Of a DNA stretch of 64,000 nt, positions 1 through 13,530 are shown one piece after another. The DNA is taken from contig CM071590.1 of assembly GCA_036429605.1 (NCBI GenBank), forward strand, positions 2,046,001 through 2,110,000. Reading direction: 5' to 3'. A program made the position numbers and the translations under genes. Within the stretch, counting starts at the first letter, position 1, and the number at the start of each line of letters is the position of its first letter. The notes under the pieces are model-generated. The model worked only from the letters and a program-made list of their open reading frames with translations. It had not been told where the DNA came from and did not search any database. This stretch comes from Cladobotryum mycophilum (lineage: Eukaryota > Ascomycota > Sordariomycetes > Hypocreales > Hypocreaceae).

Positions 1-518
1 GTTGCTGCGAGCACCCTGGGAGAAGACCCTTAAACAGGGCTGTTGTGGACTTCTTACCAAGCACGATGGTAATGACAATAATGCCCAGCCTCAATTTGAC
101 TGGCCCAGCCTATCGTATCAAAATTGATTGTTTGCTTGTTGGCTTCGTTGAGTTGGTTGGTTTGCTTCTTCCTCTTGGTGTTGTTATCTTCAAGCAACAA
201 GTAAAGTACTTGTAGTAGGAAGGTAGGTAGAGTAAGCCGCTGCCGTTAATGCTTCGTTTTTTTCTCTCTCTTTCTCTGCGTCTCGTCTTAGACAAGGGAA
301 AGGTAAATGCTATTATGCCAAGTTCTGTCAGATACCAAGCACAAGCAAAAAAGAAAAGCCGTTGCCGTTTATTGCTTGCTGCTGCAGATCCCAGACCGCA
401 GGGCAGCCAAGCGAGACGTCAGTTTAAGCACAGGCATAAACACTGACTTACATGGAAGAAACCAAAGAAGAAATTCCTCCCCAAGGAAAAGGGAGAGAGA
501 AGAAGAAAAAGAGGAGAT

Positions 519-548
519 GACAAGACAAGACAAGACAAGACAAGACAA
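519..548. repeat. (GACAA)6 minisatellite
   Basis: Six perfect head-to-tail copies of the pentamer GACAA lie in gene-free DNA. Confidence 0.95.
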
Positions 549-1377
549 AAGTGTGGATGACGATTGAACCAGCAACGCGCACTGCGCATCCGAAAGAACA
601 AGGGTCGCAAAACCCAGTTTCAAAAATGGGCTGACATGGCACTGGTTTTATTTTATTTTATGGATTTTTTTCCCCCCAAGGATCTCTTTTTCTCTCTCTC
701 TTCTTCTCCTCGCCTCCCCCTCCCAGCTTAAGACGTACAAACGGAGGCAGTAATCGGTAGTCTTGTTTCTGTACCTTGCCCATACCCGCTCCCTCTCCCT
801 CTGCCCTCCCCTCCGTCCCTCCCTCTCTCGTGACATGGATTGAATTGGATGGATGGATCCATGCGGCCAATGTTGCGTTCAAGAACCATGTTCTTCAGGC
901 CAGGTCCCCTGTAAATGCGCTATCAAGGACCCCTGCCGGCATACCCCCAAAACGGCCAACCCACCCAGGCTTTAAGGGCCTTTAAGGGCTTTAGGGCCTC
1001 TCTTGGGGCTGTGGGGACGCCGTTCCGTCGCTCCAGGTCAGAGGCGCTAACAATTTAGCGTAGCTACAGCAGTCGGCCACTACCAAATGTACCTGGACTG
1101 GGCTACCTACTTAGTACCAACACCACCACTACCCAGGTGCTCTGCATCGCTACAACTGCATAGAGGAGGAGGAGGGAGGGAGCCCTGGGGTGGAGGATGG
1201 ATCCATTCTCGCGATTAATGACTTGGCAGGGATCTCAGCCTTTGAAAAGGCTCAAAATCGTTGTCCCCCAGCGCAGATGGCAGCTCACCAACAAGGGGAC
1301 AGCCTTGACCGGAAGAACTAGTTGCTGTTGAAGGTAATGAACTCGGGCTAAATCCGGTATTCCATTCCCTCTCTCTC

Positions 1378-1412
1378 ATGGATGGATGGATGGATGAATG
1401 GATAGATAGATG
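1378..1412. repeat. (ATGG)n microsatellite, slightly degenerate
   Basis: About eight ATGG/ATGA/ATAG tetramers in a row. GGATGG runs also recur near 841-860, 7049-7062 and 58459-58506. Confidence 0.9.
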
Positions 1413-4400
1413 TTACAAAATATGCAGAGTCTGTTATCTGGTGTGAGTGACTTATTACAAGTATCATGTTACTTGTGGTTTAGGGTTCCCGTTCTTCCTC
1501 CCGTCTTTGATCCATTCTTAGCCATGTGCCTCTAATGACGCAGCTCGGCCGACTAGTATAATGGATGGTGAGTGGTCACAGTGCAAAACACACACTCACT
1601 GACCCTCAACTTAGAACCACCAACTACAAGTAATATTATTATTGTCCTTTCATCAGCCTGGTTACGGAAATCTCATCCGATACGCTCGCGTGGCAACTGG
1701 TGGGTAAGCTCAGCGTCCCCTCAGCCTATCATAAAAAAGCAATTATATCCAAGCGGCCCGCGTTATTACTTGTCATAACAAACAGCTTTAGCCTCGGGGG
1801 CTGAAGAGTTGTGAAGACAGAGAGAGGGAGAGAAAAAGAAATGTCTTACTTATAGTTACTGTCCTCTTCATCCAGCCATATGACGTGTGCTCGACGTGTA
1901 TAATGACTTGTAAATTCAAAGCTGGGAAAAACTAACAGCGTTGGTCTCTTTAGCTATACGTTTGGCTCCCCGACGAACTCATGGACGAGACCGCTTTGGA
2001 TACGCAAGCTTGCACTGGCAGGCAGCCGCAGGTGCAGGGCTGATCATGGCCTGTTTTCCAAAACAAGCATCTCGTACACCCAAACATTGGAGAAAATTGT
2101 TTTGTCCAATCTCGTTTCGGACGTTGTTCGCACATGGATGCCTGGGGTGGAATGCTGTTGACCCTCAACACACGTGTCAGGGGCCCTTGATTGAATCATG
2201 GATCCCCCTCCCCCTTCTTTGTATACTTTGTAATTGACGTTTGACATACTGACTCAGGGAAGACAATGACATTTCGCGACGTCTCGGCATCCGAGGTCAA
2301 ATCTGTCATGTGAGTACACGATCATTGGTCTAAGAAAGAAAAGAAAAATCTGCCCTCATGCAAGCATCTCTTTTGGCGGTTCCTATAGATACTTGTAGAT
2401 TGCAGAGGTACGGAGTGGAGAGCACAAGTCGATGAAAATCTCGAGCTTCTCCACCACCACCAAACGGAGGAATGATGGTTGATTCCTTCATCCTCACTTT
2501 TCATCAAACTGATGCGGGCAATGCTGCACATACAGTGAGGTACAATGTACAATGTACATGCACAAGGCGGGGGGCCCTGTTCGTCCAAGGGCTGGGGGCC
2601 AAAATGGCTTCTTTTACCAACGACGTGGAATCGAATCGTCTGCCCCGGCAAGACTTTGGGCTTGTTGGCTTGCTGCACGAAAATACGAAAGGAGAAAGGA
2701 GGCATTTTTCGTTGGTGCAAAGCAGAACCTCAACACACACTCACCGGATTCGGGCTCCGAAATCCCAAACGCCCATGGGCCTCCCCAATCATTCCCCAAT
2801 CGTTCTCCCCCTTGGCGCATCTCCAGCGCCACCAACATGCATGCGAACTGCATGGCAAAGATGCAGTTGGCTGCTCCTCCCTCGTGGCCTGAATGGAGAC
2901 ATACACGCGGCAGGTGCAGAACGTGCGACGCCCATGAAAAACCTCGCTTCAACAAGTGTCCAAATCACCTACTTGTATGTACGCACAATCATCACTACAG
3001 AAGCCCAATAACAAGTTGGTGTCTATTATCTTGTGGTGGCGTTCAAAGGCAACACTCAACACCAACAGACATTGGGGGCCATGATCAGCTCTGCTGGTGT
3101 TGCGGAGCTGCTACGCCGACAGACAGAGAGCCATTCTTCCTAAGAAAAGGGCATCAGCTATGCTTGGTCCGCCTGTTGAACCAGTGTCCGCGGCAGTAGA
3201 GAGACCCGCCAGCCGTGACGCTTTTCGTCTACTCCGGTCTCTTGGAACAAAACCGGCGTTGCCTGACGACTCTTGCCATGGCAGGTGGTGGTGGTCCTAT
3301 CGATGGCAATTGAAGCCCTCATCACCCACGAAATTTCGACAGTATCACCAGCTGTCTCACCACGATTTTTAAGGTTCATATCTCGAAACAATTAATTATC
3401 ATTAATCTACGATTGATTGTTGCCACATGGCTTTCCATTCCTCGGCTTGAAGGCCATGGCTGCCGAACCAGGAAATCCAACCAGCGATTTCAGCCCACCA
3501 TGGGATTTATGCGCCAGGGGCCTGCACGCTATGCAAGGGCTGACCCTGCACAGCGTTGCGTTTGCGCTGGGTCCATGCTAGGAAGCTACAGGGATAGCTT
3601 GGTCCCAATGGATGTACTCCGTACGCCGTGTGTTCATACCGCCGTGAAGCTTACGATATTTCAAGATTTCGGGGGTTCCTGAGAGAGGAGGAGCGTTCCT
3701 ATTCGCGGGAACAAATCGGAGATGACCTATGCATCACCGGATGTTTCCCCGTCGGCTAGGGCACTTAATACCAACAGAACTATACACCATAATCATCAAA
3801 CCACTCAAGACAAAGATGCACTTCGGAATCGAATTTCCCGTCGTCTTTTTTTCAGATGCGGGATCAGTTTGACCACTCACAGTGCATACAGACCGTCCCG
3901 TGTGGTTTGGGGTTTGAGAACGGTACGACGGTTGCGCGCCATGGATGTGCAATTTACGGAACTCATGCAATTTACTGAAAAGAGGCAAGTAAGCCAATTT
4001 CAACAATGTGTCACATTACTTGAAGGAGAGACAAGATTGATATAGAGTTTATTAGAAGAAGCCACATCACATACGTCACAAAGTCCTCACTGAGCCCAGA
4101 TCACAGCCGACTAACACACGGCAACCCTTCCCAGGCTTGCAAGTATGCCAATATGCGTACCAATGGAACGGATTTGTGGCTGCTCGCGTATTCAGCGCGG
4201 CGGCGCCCACGGTTTCCTAGCTCACACACACAAGGTCTTGTTGAAATCTATGGCGACAGTCGCATCAAATTCATGAGGGGAAAAAAACCATGGAGCCACA
4301 AGCATAATCGAAATATCACAGTTTAAGGTCTGTATGAACGACAATCTCCCCCGCATAACGACTTGCTTGATCTAGATGAAATGGCACGCTGATTTCAGTT

Positions 4401-5101
4401 CCTATCCTGTTGTGAGCTGAGATCTGCTCTGCGCACCCCCACAGATGACGAGCATGTTGCTGCCCCCTTCGAGAATGCTTCTGCAAGTTACGCGGGAGAC
4501 CCGAAGGAGTCCCGGGCAGTGCCGCAGCTCAGTGCTGCGTTCCGTCCGTACTAGGCATCTCGAATATAGATGGATTGGTTCCATCCAATGGGACGCGCCA
4601 CACCCGCCCCTGGTGGGATGGTGTGTGTGTGCGACACACTCAAACACTGCCAACCACCTGTCAACAATCAACAATCAGTCAAACTTTCTGAAAGGGACCC
4701 GAGGCGAGGCAAGTAAATCCTAATTGGCAACTAAGTGTCTGGTCTCTTGTCGCCCTGTTGCATATCGTTATTCACCGTCACAGGAAGACAAGCCTTGATG
4801 GCCTTCTTGTTAGGGTTCTCATTGTGGCGTCTGTGCAGACAAGACTCCATATTCAGTCTTGGTTTAATGGCACCCACGTCGCAGTGCACTCAAGACTTAC
4901 TCGACTCGGCAATTAAGAAAAGGGTAGCCCGCACGATGCTACAGCGATTCATTTCTTTCATATCGCTCCATTCTAAAAGACAACAAGATGTCCTCTGATC
5001 AACAAGGGGTTCCATTACAGTGCATCGCCGCTCTAATTACCTACCTGTTGAGGACTAAACACCTCCAAGCTTGAGTCGCAATACCTTAGCGGCATCCATC
5101 G

Positions 5102-5119
5102 TCATCATCATCATCATCA
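5102..5119. repeat. (TCA)6 microsatellite
   Basis: Six perfect TCA trimers in gene-free DNA. Confidence 0.9.
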
Positions 5120-7708
5120 AGTGCCGTTGCTGCGAATAGGGGTGAACTATAATGAGGTTAGTGGTTATTAGAGGTGAGATATAATTGACCCTCTTCTAGC
5201 CATTATACCGAATTACTATTTCAAGTTTACAATGCTCTCGCTGCAACCTGGCGCTGGGGGAACGGACTTTCTAGTCCTTCTCCATGTCTCAAATGCCGTC
5301 ATTGGTACCCTTTTGAAACCAACTTCTTCAACGCAACCATACGCGGCAGCATGACTGAGACATTCCACAAGATGGCTCGCAGGGGAGGGGCAACGATAGC
5401 ACGCCATCTTGCTCTTCTCTGCAGGTCATTGGTGATTTTTGCAAGTCATCTGCCGGTGATTCTGCCTTGTGTGCAAAATGAAAAACCATTGCCCAAAAAA
5501 TGCATTATAAGCGGTGCCTAGTAATAGAATATGCGAGAGCCGGTGTTGTCTCACAAGCACGTTGTTACCCTTTTAATGACTTAATATGGCTTTATTCAAA
5601 ACTCAAAGCTTGAACCGGTCAAGAATATTGCGCCCTTTGAGACCCCCGAGGCATTTAGTTGAATGACATTTTCGACTCACATGTTATCGGGCATTTTGGT
5701 GTTGTCTACCCAAAATGGAAACTTGCCTTTCTGGGGCACCTGGGGGGGACAAAATTTACCGATGCACATAGCTCTAAGACATTGAGACTGCAGTTATTGC
5801 TTTAAATCTATAGAAGATGCATATGATTCGGCAGAGGATTTAGAAGTGAATAGGAAAATAGCCGAGTATGATGTAAATATTTCCCCAAGGTCCTTCATAT
5901 TGTTACATACTCTGCCTACGTGATCTGACTTTCTTTGCTCTAGGGTAGCTGTCTAGTGATACCAAGGTCTTCCAACCCTATAATACTCGTGGCACCAAAC
6001 TTTTCTAAGCGGTGTATTGGTTTCGATAAATTTTGGAGACTAGAGCATGAACAACCTAATATTTGAGATGGTGGGTTGGGACAGTATTGTCGGCCCGGTG
6101 TTTCAAGTTGGTCCAATATCTGACAACTTTTGAGTCTAAGAATTGGAATGCCCATCTAGATGATCGAGTTGGAGACCACCAAGGGCTAACTAACATAGTA
6201 AATAATCTCGTATCCGTACCACCCCGCATGGAAACCTATAGCGGTGAGAGTTATTCTATAGGGTTTGATTTGATCGATCCCTTGGGTTGGGGGCTTGAAA
6301 CAGGATTGTCGATTCGATGAGGCAAGATCTGAGGATGAAGGAAAAAGGACTGCTAGACAGGCAAACACGCTATATTGCAGAGATGAAACGAAACCTTTGT
6401 TAGTTGGAAACCATGTCATGGTTTCAAGCTTGACGTCGGAACAAACCGATTCAGAAGACTTGTTCTGCATTCCCCTCTGGTGTGGAGCGGTACACAATCT
6501 CCTGCTGTTGGTGACTCAGTCGCAGCAATATTTATTACCTTGGTTATGTTCACTTGCCCGGTTAAATTTGGACCTCGGAACTTCACCAAAATGGAATTTC
6601 AATGTCCCCCCCTTCTCCCCTCTCCTGCCTGGAGAGATAGGGCGAACTGTGTTTGACCATGGGGAACGATGCAACCCTTGCGGTGTGGTGAATTGGCCCT
6701 TGTGCTCGACCAAGGCGTAGCAATCGTCGTATGTAGATTGAGTTTTTTTTTGTCTTGAATTGGACAAGGACTCTTCTTCAGATCCTTTCATCCGGTCTCA
6801 TGGTGAGTATGACATTCTTGTATACAGAGTGTGCAATATAGTGCGGAGGAAGCGCGCGGGGTAATATAGACAGATGTACGAAATCCTACACTATGGGAAT
6901 AGGATTCCCTTTTATTGGAACGACAATCTATTGGGGAGAGTCAGCACCTCAGCATTCTGTGTCAGAGTCGGTCAGCAAAACGAATTGGCCGTTTCGGCAC
7001 GGGAAGGAACTGTCAAATTTATCGCTCTGCCGCTGTGAATCCTTCAAGATGGATGGATGGAGAAAAGAGGAGAGAAATGATTTGGAATAGTGGGATGATG
7101 ATTCCCTTTTTTTTGGAGTTCGTATATGTACGGTTAATTTGCCCATTTACAATGCGTTCCTTTCGGCTCCTTTCCCCGGCCGCCCTCTCCACGTCGTTGT
7201 GTGAACATCGTATTCCCAATATTTGTTTTGCGCCTTGAGATGGGAAAAAAAAGGAATGACTTTGCATAGATGAACTCCTTGGGGTGGATTACCAAACCGC
7301 GGGCTTTCCCCCATATGCTAAAGTCCCGAAGAGCAGTCTTGGAGTCTCGTATGGCTGAAAATAATAGAGGAAGCTGGCTGTATTTGGGACCTCAGGGATG
7401 TGTGGGAGTTTTAAGTAATATATAGTTTTTGGCGCCATCGTAAAGCCTGAGAAGATGATGTGTGTGTGTATTAACTTGGCTTGTAACCGCTCCCATCGGC
7501 TCCAGTGGCCCGGCCTATAACTCCCGAGAATCGTTCTATTCCAACAAGTGTGCTATATTTGAATTGGTATCAAGCTCTTCCATGCGCAGAGACGTCGAAT
7601 CATGTCGTAATCCTGCGGGGTTTGTCGTCCCGAGAGCACCGTTGACCAACTTCCCTCCAATCTCCATAGTCAAAATCCAGTAATCGACATGTGGTAGAAG
7701 AATGCCCT

Positions 7709-8623
7709 TTATTTCCTCTTGATAAAACTAGACTTTGGCTTCACCGCTGTCCTGTTCCGCTTAAGCAGCGCGTCTTTAGAGCTCACCGAGTATTTCTTTG
7801 ACTTGGGAGCCAATCTGTCATCGACCTTTTTCGTCACGCGATAGACCGTTGACCCGACTCTCTCATCCTGAGGGCCTCTGTTTGAACGAGCCAACTTGTT
7901 CTCAACCGCCGAGACCTTTCTCCTCTTGGGCCGTGCATCATCCTGGGCATCCTCATCTTCGCTCTCGTCGGACGAATCCGTGAGGAGTTCGGCGGGGAGG
8001 AGGGCGGGCACCGGGAGCCTATCCGTCCGCCTTCTCCCGGCCGAAGTCTCTGTCGGCTTGGCATCATCGTCTTCGCTGAGTTTTAACCCGGCAGCGGCGG
8101 CGGCAGCCTTTGCTTCCTCCTCTACCTTTTTGCGCTCTTCGGCTTGGAGTTTGAACAGCTCATCCCTCTGTTGACGCTTGCGCTTTTGCGCTGCTAGTTG
8201 TCTAGGAGTACGGGTTAGAACGCTGCTATTCGAAAGTAGTAGACGATGCCTGGAAACCTACTCTTTGGCGGCCTTTTGAGCGGCTTGAGCGGCTTTCTTG
8301 ATATCCAAAGCTGCCTTTGACGTTGACACAGCCTCGGGTGCCTCATCATCACTATCGTCTTCTTCCTCTTCCTCCTGTACCTCAGGCACCTTTTGAGCCG
8401 TAGCCTTATTTGGCGGTGAGGATTTGGGAGCAGCCACCTCGTCGTCATCCCCAAAGACCATGAGCTTTCCCTTGACGGGTGTCGGTTTCCCGTCCTTGGC
8501 CCTCACCGGTAGGTTTGTCTCGTTATGAGAGTCCGCGGCAGCTTGAGAGATGTCATCTGTATGATCTTCGCTGACCTGAACTTGGTCAGACTTTCTCTTT
8601 TTCCCTTTGGTTGCTGGCGCCAT
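7709..8623 (-). CDS. UTP16: U3 snoRNA-associated protein, Utp16/Bud21 family
   Basis: Two coding exons on the minus strand: 8623-8262 and 8201-7709, giving 284 residues. The 60-nt intron has donor GTAGGT, branch CTAAC and acceptor CTAG, and joining it restores frame (K-E-Q-L-A-A-Q). The protein is very charged. It starts MAPATKGKKRK, has an acidic run of Glu/Asp around residues 80-95, a basic coiled stretch after the junction, then LPAELL and an acidic DSSDESEDED patch. The C-terminal block contains GSTVYRV, LAPKSKKYSVSSKDALLKRNR and ends FIKRK. That block resembles the U3 snoRNA-associated family (Pfam PF08297), whose yeast member Utp16/Bud21 belongs to the nucleolar small-subunit processome that matures 18S rRNA. 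Family assignment is from memory of these motifs. It is divergent to the neighbour at 9269 across 645 bp. Confidence 0.78.
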
Positions 8624-9268
8624 GATGTTGACGATTTTTGAGTGTGATGAGATTTCTTTTTGGAGATGATGTATTTTTCGTCCAGGGTCCAGGATCCTAG
8701 CCCTCTTGGATATGTATTATGTCCTTAAACTGGTGTAGATCAGAGGATGTCTCCAAGTTGATACTCGTTCTTGGCGTCTCTTTATGCGTCTCCGTCAAAA
8801 TCGCATGTTGGTGATGAATTTCATGAACGAGCATGAGAATCTTTAATCAGAAAATATTTTAGTGGGTCTGTCCGATAACGAGCGCGACGGTACAAAGGCC
8901 GATGTGGGTCGCACATGTGATTGGTCAATTGGTGGTCGAGGTACGTACCCTTACATCCTCTGCGACAACCTCACTCAATCAAGTTGTTCTCAACACCAGA
9001 CAATTTGTCTCAATCATAGTAAAATAAGAAAAGTCTCTGTTTGTACTGCACGAATAACACGCCTTCTCCTCTACCAAGTCCCATAAACCTAAATCACGCA
9101 CCTCTATCAGTTAAGTTGCAAAACTTGCAATAAGGCATTTGCTGCCTGCAGCACCCCGTTCCTAAAGCCACACACACTACACACACTATAACATACATTC
9201 ATGATTCATTATTATTATATTCGTTTATCATTTCCCATTTTTCATTCTTTCATTAATCTACAAATATC
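8624..9268. promoter_or_regulatory. Divergent promoter region between UTP16-like gene and helical-repeat gene
   Basis: This 645-bp spacer must carry the promoters of both flanking genes, which point away from each other. The part next to the plus-strand start (about 9170-9265) has CACACACTA repeats and then an AT-rich leader (ATTATTATTATATTCGTTTATC) ending just before the ATG at 9269. I see no clear TATA box for the minus gene. Confidence 0.5.
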
Positions 9269-10359
9269 ATGGCAGCAAGATGTTGTGTGAATGGCTGCCG
9301 ATCATGGCTAGCTTCACATGCGTCCATACGCCCAGCGGCATTGCCATCAGCCACATATGCCGTCAAAAGGGGCACACTGTTGGCTCAGAGGAGCCCTCGA
9401 GCTCGAAACTATGCTGTACTGCGGGCTCCCAAGAAGGCTCCCTCAAATTCCGAGATATTCAACTTATCCGAGATTCCACTCTCCTCCTTTGAGGGCATCA
9501 TTGCCAGGAACGGCGACTCCTTTCTGCAGCTGAAGCCTTCTGAATACTACTCTTGTGCTGAAAAGTTTGCTGAAGCCGTTCAGCGCGGATCTAACCCATG
9601 GTCAATAACGCTGACCGCTAGTACGTTGCACATTTAATTAATCACCTTCCTGGACGATCGTGGGACTAACTGAAGCTGGCAGAGGATGGCTTCCCACCGC
9701 ACGTGGTTCATGAGACAGCCTGCATAATGCGCCAGGTCCACGGCCCGCGAAGTGCAGACGCCTTTGCGACGGCTTTGTGGGCGTCGGCTTCAGAGGCTGG
9801 CTATCGTCCGTCTACGCTATCGTTGGCTCGACAGCTCATTCGATCCGGTGCGTTTGGAAGAGTACCACAGCTCAGGAAAGTCGAGGCTCGATTCAAGCAG
9901 CTAGTCTCGATGGCTAAGGATCCCGATGCCCTCACTGCTGAGGGAGAGCTACTCTTTGAACAGGGAAATTATGACGGAGCCGTCCGGGTTCTCCAACGGG
10001 CCCTCCAGGTTGGAGCAACCGACTTTGAATGGAAGCCCTACTGCCAGCTTTGTCTAGGCAAGGCATACCTGCAGATACAGAAACGGGACGAAGCTAGGGA
10101 AATCCTTGAATCCCTGTCAGAGTCAGGCCTTGTTGAGGCGGATATTGAGTTGAGCAAAATGCTGCGGGGGCTCGACAGAGATACGGCAGAGAAGCATATT
10201 TATTCGGCCGCATGCAACGGCAGAGCTGATATGTTTAGTCACTTGGCGGAAATCGCGGTAGAGAGGGCCGCCGACACTAGTGACAAGAAGAGCAAGGAGG
10301 AGTCTCTGCGGTGGGCTAGGGAATGGTCGAAATTGGCCGACCTGCGAGTGGAATATTAG
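9269..10359 (+). CDS. Helical-repeat (TPR/Sel1-like) protein, likely mitochondrial
   Basis: Two exons, 9269-9620 and 9683-10359, give 342 residues. The 62-nt intron has donor GTACGT, branch GACTAAC and acceptor GGCAG, and splicing restores frame (T-A-K-D-G-F-P). The N-terminus, about 50 residues, is rich in Ala, Arg and Ser with almost no acid (VKRGTLLAQRSPRARNYAVL), which fits a mitochondrial presequence. Residues roughly 110-310 are alpha-helical, with paired-helix units such as AEGELLFEQGNYDGAVRVLQRALQ and LCLGKAYLQIQKRDEAREILE, typical of tetratricopeptide repeats, followed by a Sel1-like AACNGRADMFSHLAEIA segment. I do not recognise an ortholog with a known role. A role as a mitochondrial assembly or scaffold factor is only a guess from fold and presequence. 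Confidence 0.8.
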
Positions 10360-12454
10360 ATGACGTGGTCGATCATGGACGGAGGCACCAAGCGGGGATT
10401 TTATTTATTTATTCTGGGCTTTAGAGGGTCATGTGGAATCGCTCCCGCCTGGAATCGACAGTGGGCAGGGCTGTGTGGACTTGCGGGGAGAGTCGTCTGC
10501 AAGTGAGATGTGTTGTGAGTCCAAGTGTTTGGATCTCGACGGAGCTACACATTGTTAAGGTAGTCGCCTCAATGAACTACAAAAGTATATCGACATCAAG
10601 ACATGTATATATACAACAAGACTCATTATTTGCAACCAGGAGAAAGCATTGCTGCGGGTGTCTCAACATTTGAGCCTCAACATCCAGAAGATCCGACAAC
10701 CCCCATCAAATGATGCGACTTGATGTGACCAGGCACTCGATCGTACCTCACACACGTGGGCATCCGACGCTATGGGATGATGTACGCATGGCAAAGAGAC
10801 TAGGGGGTATGTATTGCTGCTGGGGAGGGCTGAGTTCTCTGCCGAGTGGCTAGGGCTGCATACAATGGTCGGTGTTTGCACGACTAAGCTGAGCTTGCAT
10901 GAAATTGGAATGGATAAGGCTAACCAATGTATTGGGGGGAGGGGGTTTGAGGGTCTGGTTCTCCGTTACTTTTTTGGTATAATGGGTTTGAGATGATCCT
11001 TCTGGATGATTCCTGTTCGCCTTTTGAAACATGGGAAGCCTGGGATTAAAAAGGAGAGTAGTGGTTTTTTTGGCATCGCTCCTTGATACTATCTAGTTAT
11101 CTGGGTTAGCAACAGAAATGGTCAGCCGGAACAAGGTTGTGCAAAGATTCCTGGACGTTTAGCCAGCCCCGAGAAGAGCAATCCAATCATGGCAAGGCAT
11201 GGGACTGCGACACAAAGAAGAGGTCACCAGACTAAAAGAAAAGAAAAATCCTCTTCCTTGGTAGTGAGCGGCCATGGATCAACTAAATCTGATGGCTTTA
11301 CTATGTATGCTGCAGACAAGTTGGGGTTACTGAATATCAAGGGAAATTACGGTTCCATTTGTTCCAAGGATGTTCCTTTGAAGGGCCCCGAGGCTTTGTG
11401 GTAATTTGAACTACATGTGCCACAAAATAGTACTTTTTTTTTTTTTTTTTTGCAAACTACTCCTCCTACTACAAGTATTACTATTTACTACTACAGACTA
11501 CTACTACTAAACTTGTCGTCATGATTCATGAAGATGGCTTTTTTTGACACGCCGAGGCGTAGCGTATTCCCCCATTTTCCCAAGGATCCATACCAAAAGT
11601 AGTAAATGTAGAGAAGCTCCCCTTTCTATACTCCGTACACACAAACACATTTCACGCGTTTGAGTTTGAAGCTTACTATACCTCGGAAGTTTTTTTTTCT
11701 CTCTCCTGTCTGCCAAAAATAACGCGTTTGCTCACCCCTCTCGTTTGTTTTTGTTTTGTTTTGCTTGCTTTGCTTTGCTGACCGTGAGCCCGGCAACGGG
11801 TTTCGAGTTTGCGCAGCAGCGTTAAATGGAAGGGAGGGGGTGGAATATGCACAGTAAAAACAAAGAGGAATCCATACACGTATGCATGCACAAGTAAGCT
11901 GCAGCACGCAGGTAAAATTGCCGATGACGATGGGGGATGGGGAACGGTTTCGGGGGCTTTTTATCTCTCAAATGTGACCTTGTTTGCTTGTGTGCGTTGC
12001 ATGGTCAATGGAGGGATTTAAAAGCAAGGCAAGGTAATAGAGCAAGGTTGTCAGGTTAGCATTTTGCAAGTATAAAATTTGCATATAAATATATATATAT
12101 ATATACGGAGTATATATGGGTATGTATCTGGAAATAGCAGTAACAACGGTTGGTAGGGCAGTCTTTGAATGCAACGTCGAGGTATCATGCCGAGCGGCTC
12201 ATCGCGAAGAAGAAGGAAAAAAATAAGAAACAACAGGGAAGACGCCAAAAAAAAGCCCTAACAAAGCTCATGGGAACGAATGCTTGTTTCAGGAAGGTAA
12301 ATCCGCCGATTGCTCAAATAAAAGAGAAACCCTGAAGATCCTTTTTGGGGGGTTAGGTCCACTGTGCTGGAAACATGGGATTCAGGACATGGGTTGATTG
12401 CATGGCATGGAATGCATGCATGTATGAATGGGATTATGTATGTACTGTAAGTAG

Positions 12455-12486
<32 letters not shown>

Positions 12487-12487
12487 G
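12455..12487. repeat. (GA)n microsatellite
   Basis: Near-perfect GA dinucleotide run with a GGGA interruption, in gene-free DNA. Confidence 0.9.
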
Positions 12488-13196
12488 CCGAGACAAACCG
12501 TTACCTTGTCAGTAGTACTCCGTAGTTTCGTAGTCTTTACTCCCTCTTCAGCCTTTTCTTGACCAGTTTGCTTGCTTTTCTAAACAGACTATTCGAGTTT
12601 GTCCTTTTTTTCTTCCGCAATGAAAGCAAATAGAAAAGTAAATAGTAATAAAAAAATACACGTACTTGACCTTGAATCACCTAACCTAGTAGTGACTTCT
12701 AGGCATAGAACAACAGGTTGAAAAACACCGCCGCCTCCGGGGACAATCCCTGCACGTAGCCGCCCTTTGCTTCCATTTACTTGTCCATCCATGGATGCAT
12801 TAACATCACACACCGGATGCGCAAATGGGACTGGAATTTATTCAACTAATCCTCCAAGCCTCCTCCGCCCTGTCCCTCGTCTCTTTTTGGGGGTTCTCTC
12901 TCCCCCCCTTTCGTTATAAAGGTAAATAACGGTAATTGAGAGAGGGTAAGGGGGAGAGGGAGGGCACCAAACCAGCACAGGCCCTTGGGAAAGGGAAGCA
13001 TAAAAAAATAAAGAAACAAAGAAGAAATAAAATAAAAATTATGACTCCACCACCAAAACCGTGGTTGGGCTGAGTTTTTGCATCCATCCCTGTTCCTGAA
13101 ATGCAAGGGAAAGCCTCCTTGGAAGCATCATCCATCCCATGGATCCCACCACCACCACCACTACCCCTGTCCTTGCATGTGCATTCCGCATCCCCA

Positions 13197-13257
13197 AGTC
13201 CAGTCCAGTCCAGTCCAAGTCCACTCAAGCAAGCAAGCAAGCAAGCAAAAAAAAAAA
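13197..13257. repeat. AGTCC tandem copies followed by (AAGC)n and poly-A
   Basis: About four AGTCC pentamers are followed by five AAGC tetramers and an A run. Confidence 0.85.
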
Positions 13258-13448
13258 CAACCAAACAAATAAAAATCTCACACACAGAATCCCCCCAGGA
13301 CCACAAAAAAAATATACTTGTAAGAAGAAACAAGCAGAGAGAGCCTCATGCTTGCTTGCATCACAATCCCAGCTCTTACAAGACGCGCTTCCCGGCAGCT
13401 TTCTCTCTTTTTAGTAAACAGCCCTTCCCTCCTCACTCATCCCTTCTC

Positions 13449-13530
13449 TCCCCTCCCTCCCTCCCTCTCCCCTCCCTCCCTCCCTCCCTCCCTCTCCCCT
13501 CCCTCCCTCCCTCTCCTCTTGATCCCGTTT

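Larger units (their letters stand above)
1..7708. other. Gene-free stretch, 7.7 kb
   Basis: I can support no gene here. Open frames up to about 215 codons exist (for example 2552-3199 on +), but they are rich in Cys, Trp, His and Arg, lack family resemblance and overlap similar frames on the other strand. The stretch holds simple repeats (GACAA at 519-548, ATGG at 1378-1412, TCA at 5102-5119), one TACTCCGTA motif (3615-3623) and three TACTTGTA motifs (207, 2390, 2970). About 5450-6300 looks more AT-rich than its surroundings and could be an eroded relic, but I recognise no element in it. An open frame at 2-127 (+) reaches the window edge and might be the end of a gene cut by the edge; I cannot identify it. 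Confidence 0.6.

Noticed and set aside
2..127. Open frame running in from the left edge
   Set aside because: Only 41 codons with no recognisable sequence; could be a gene end but cannot be supported.
2552..3199. 215-codon open frame on + strand
   Set aside because: Composition (very high Cys, His, Trp, Arg, Pro) is unlike a fungal protein, other frames overlap on both strands, and it has no recognisable domain.
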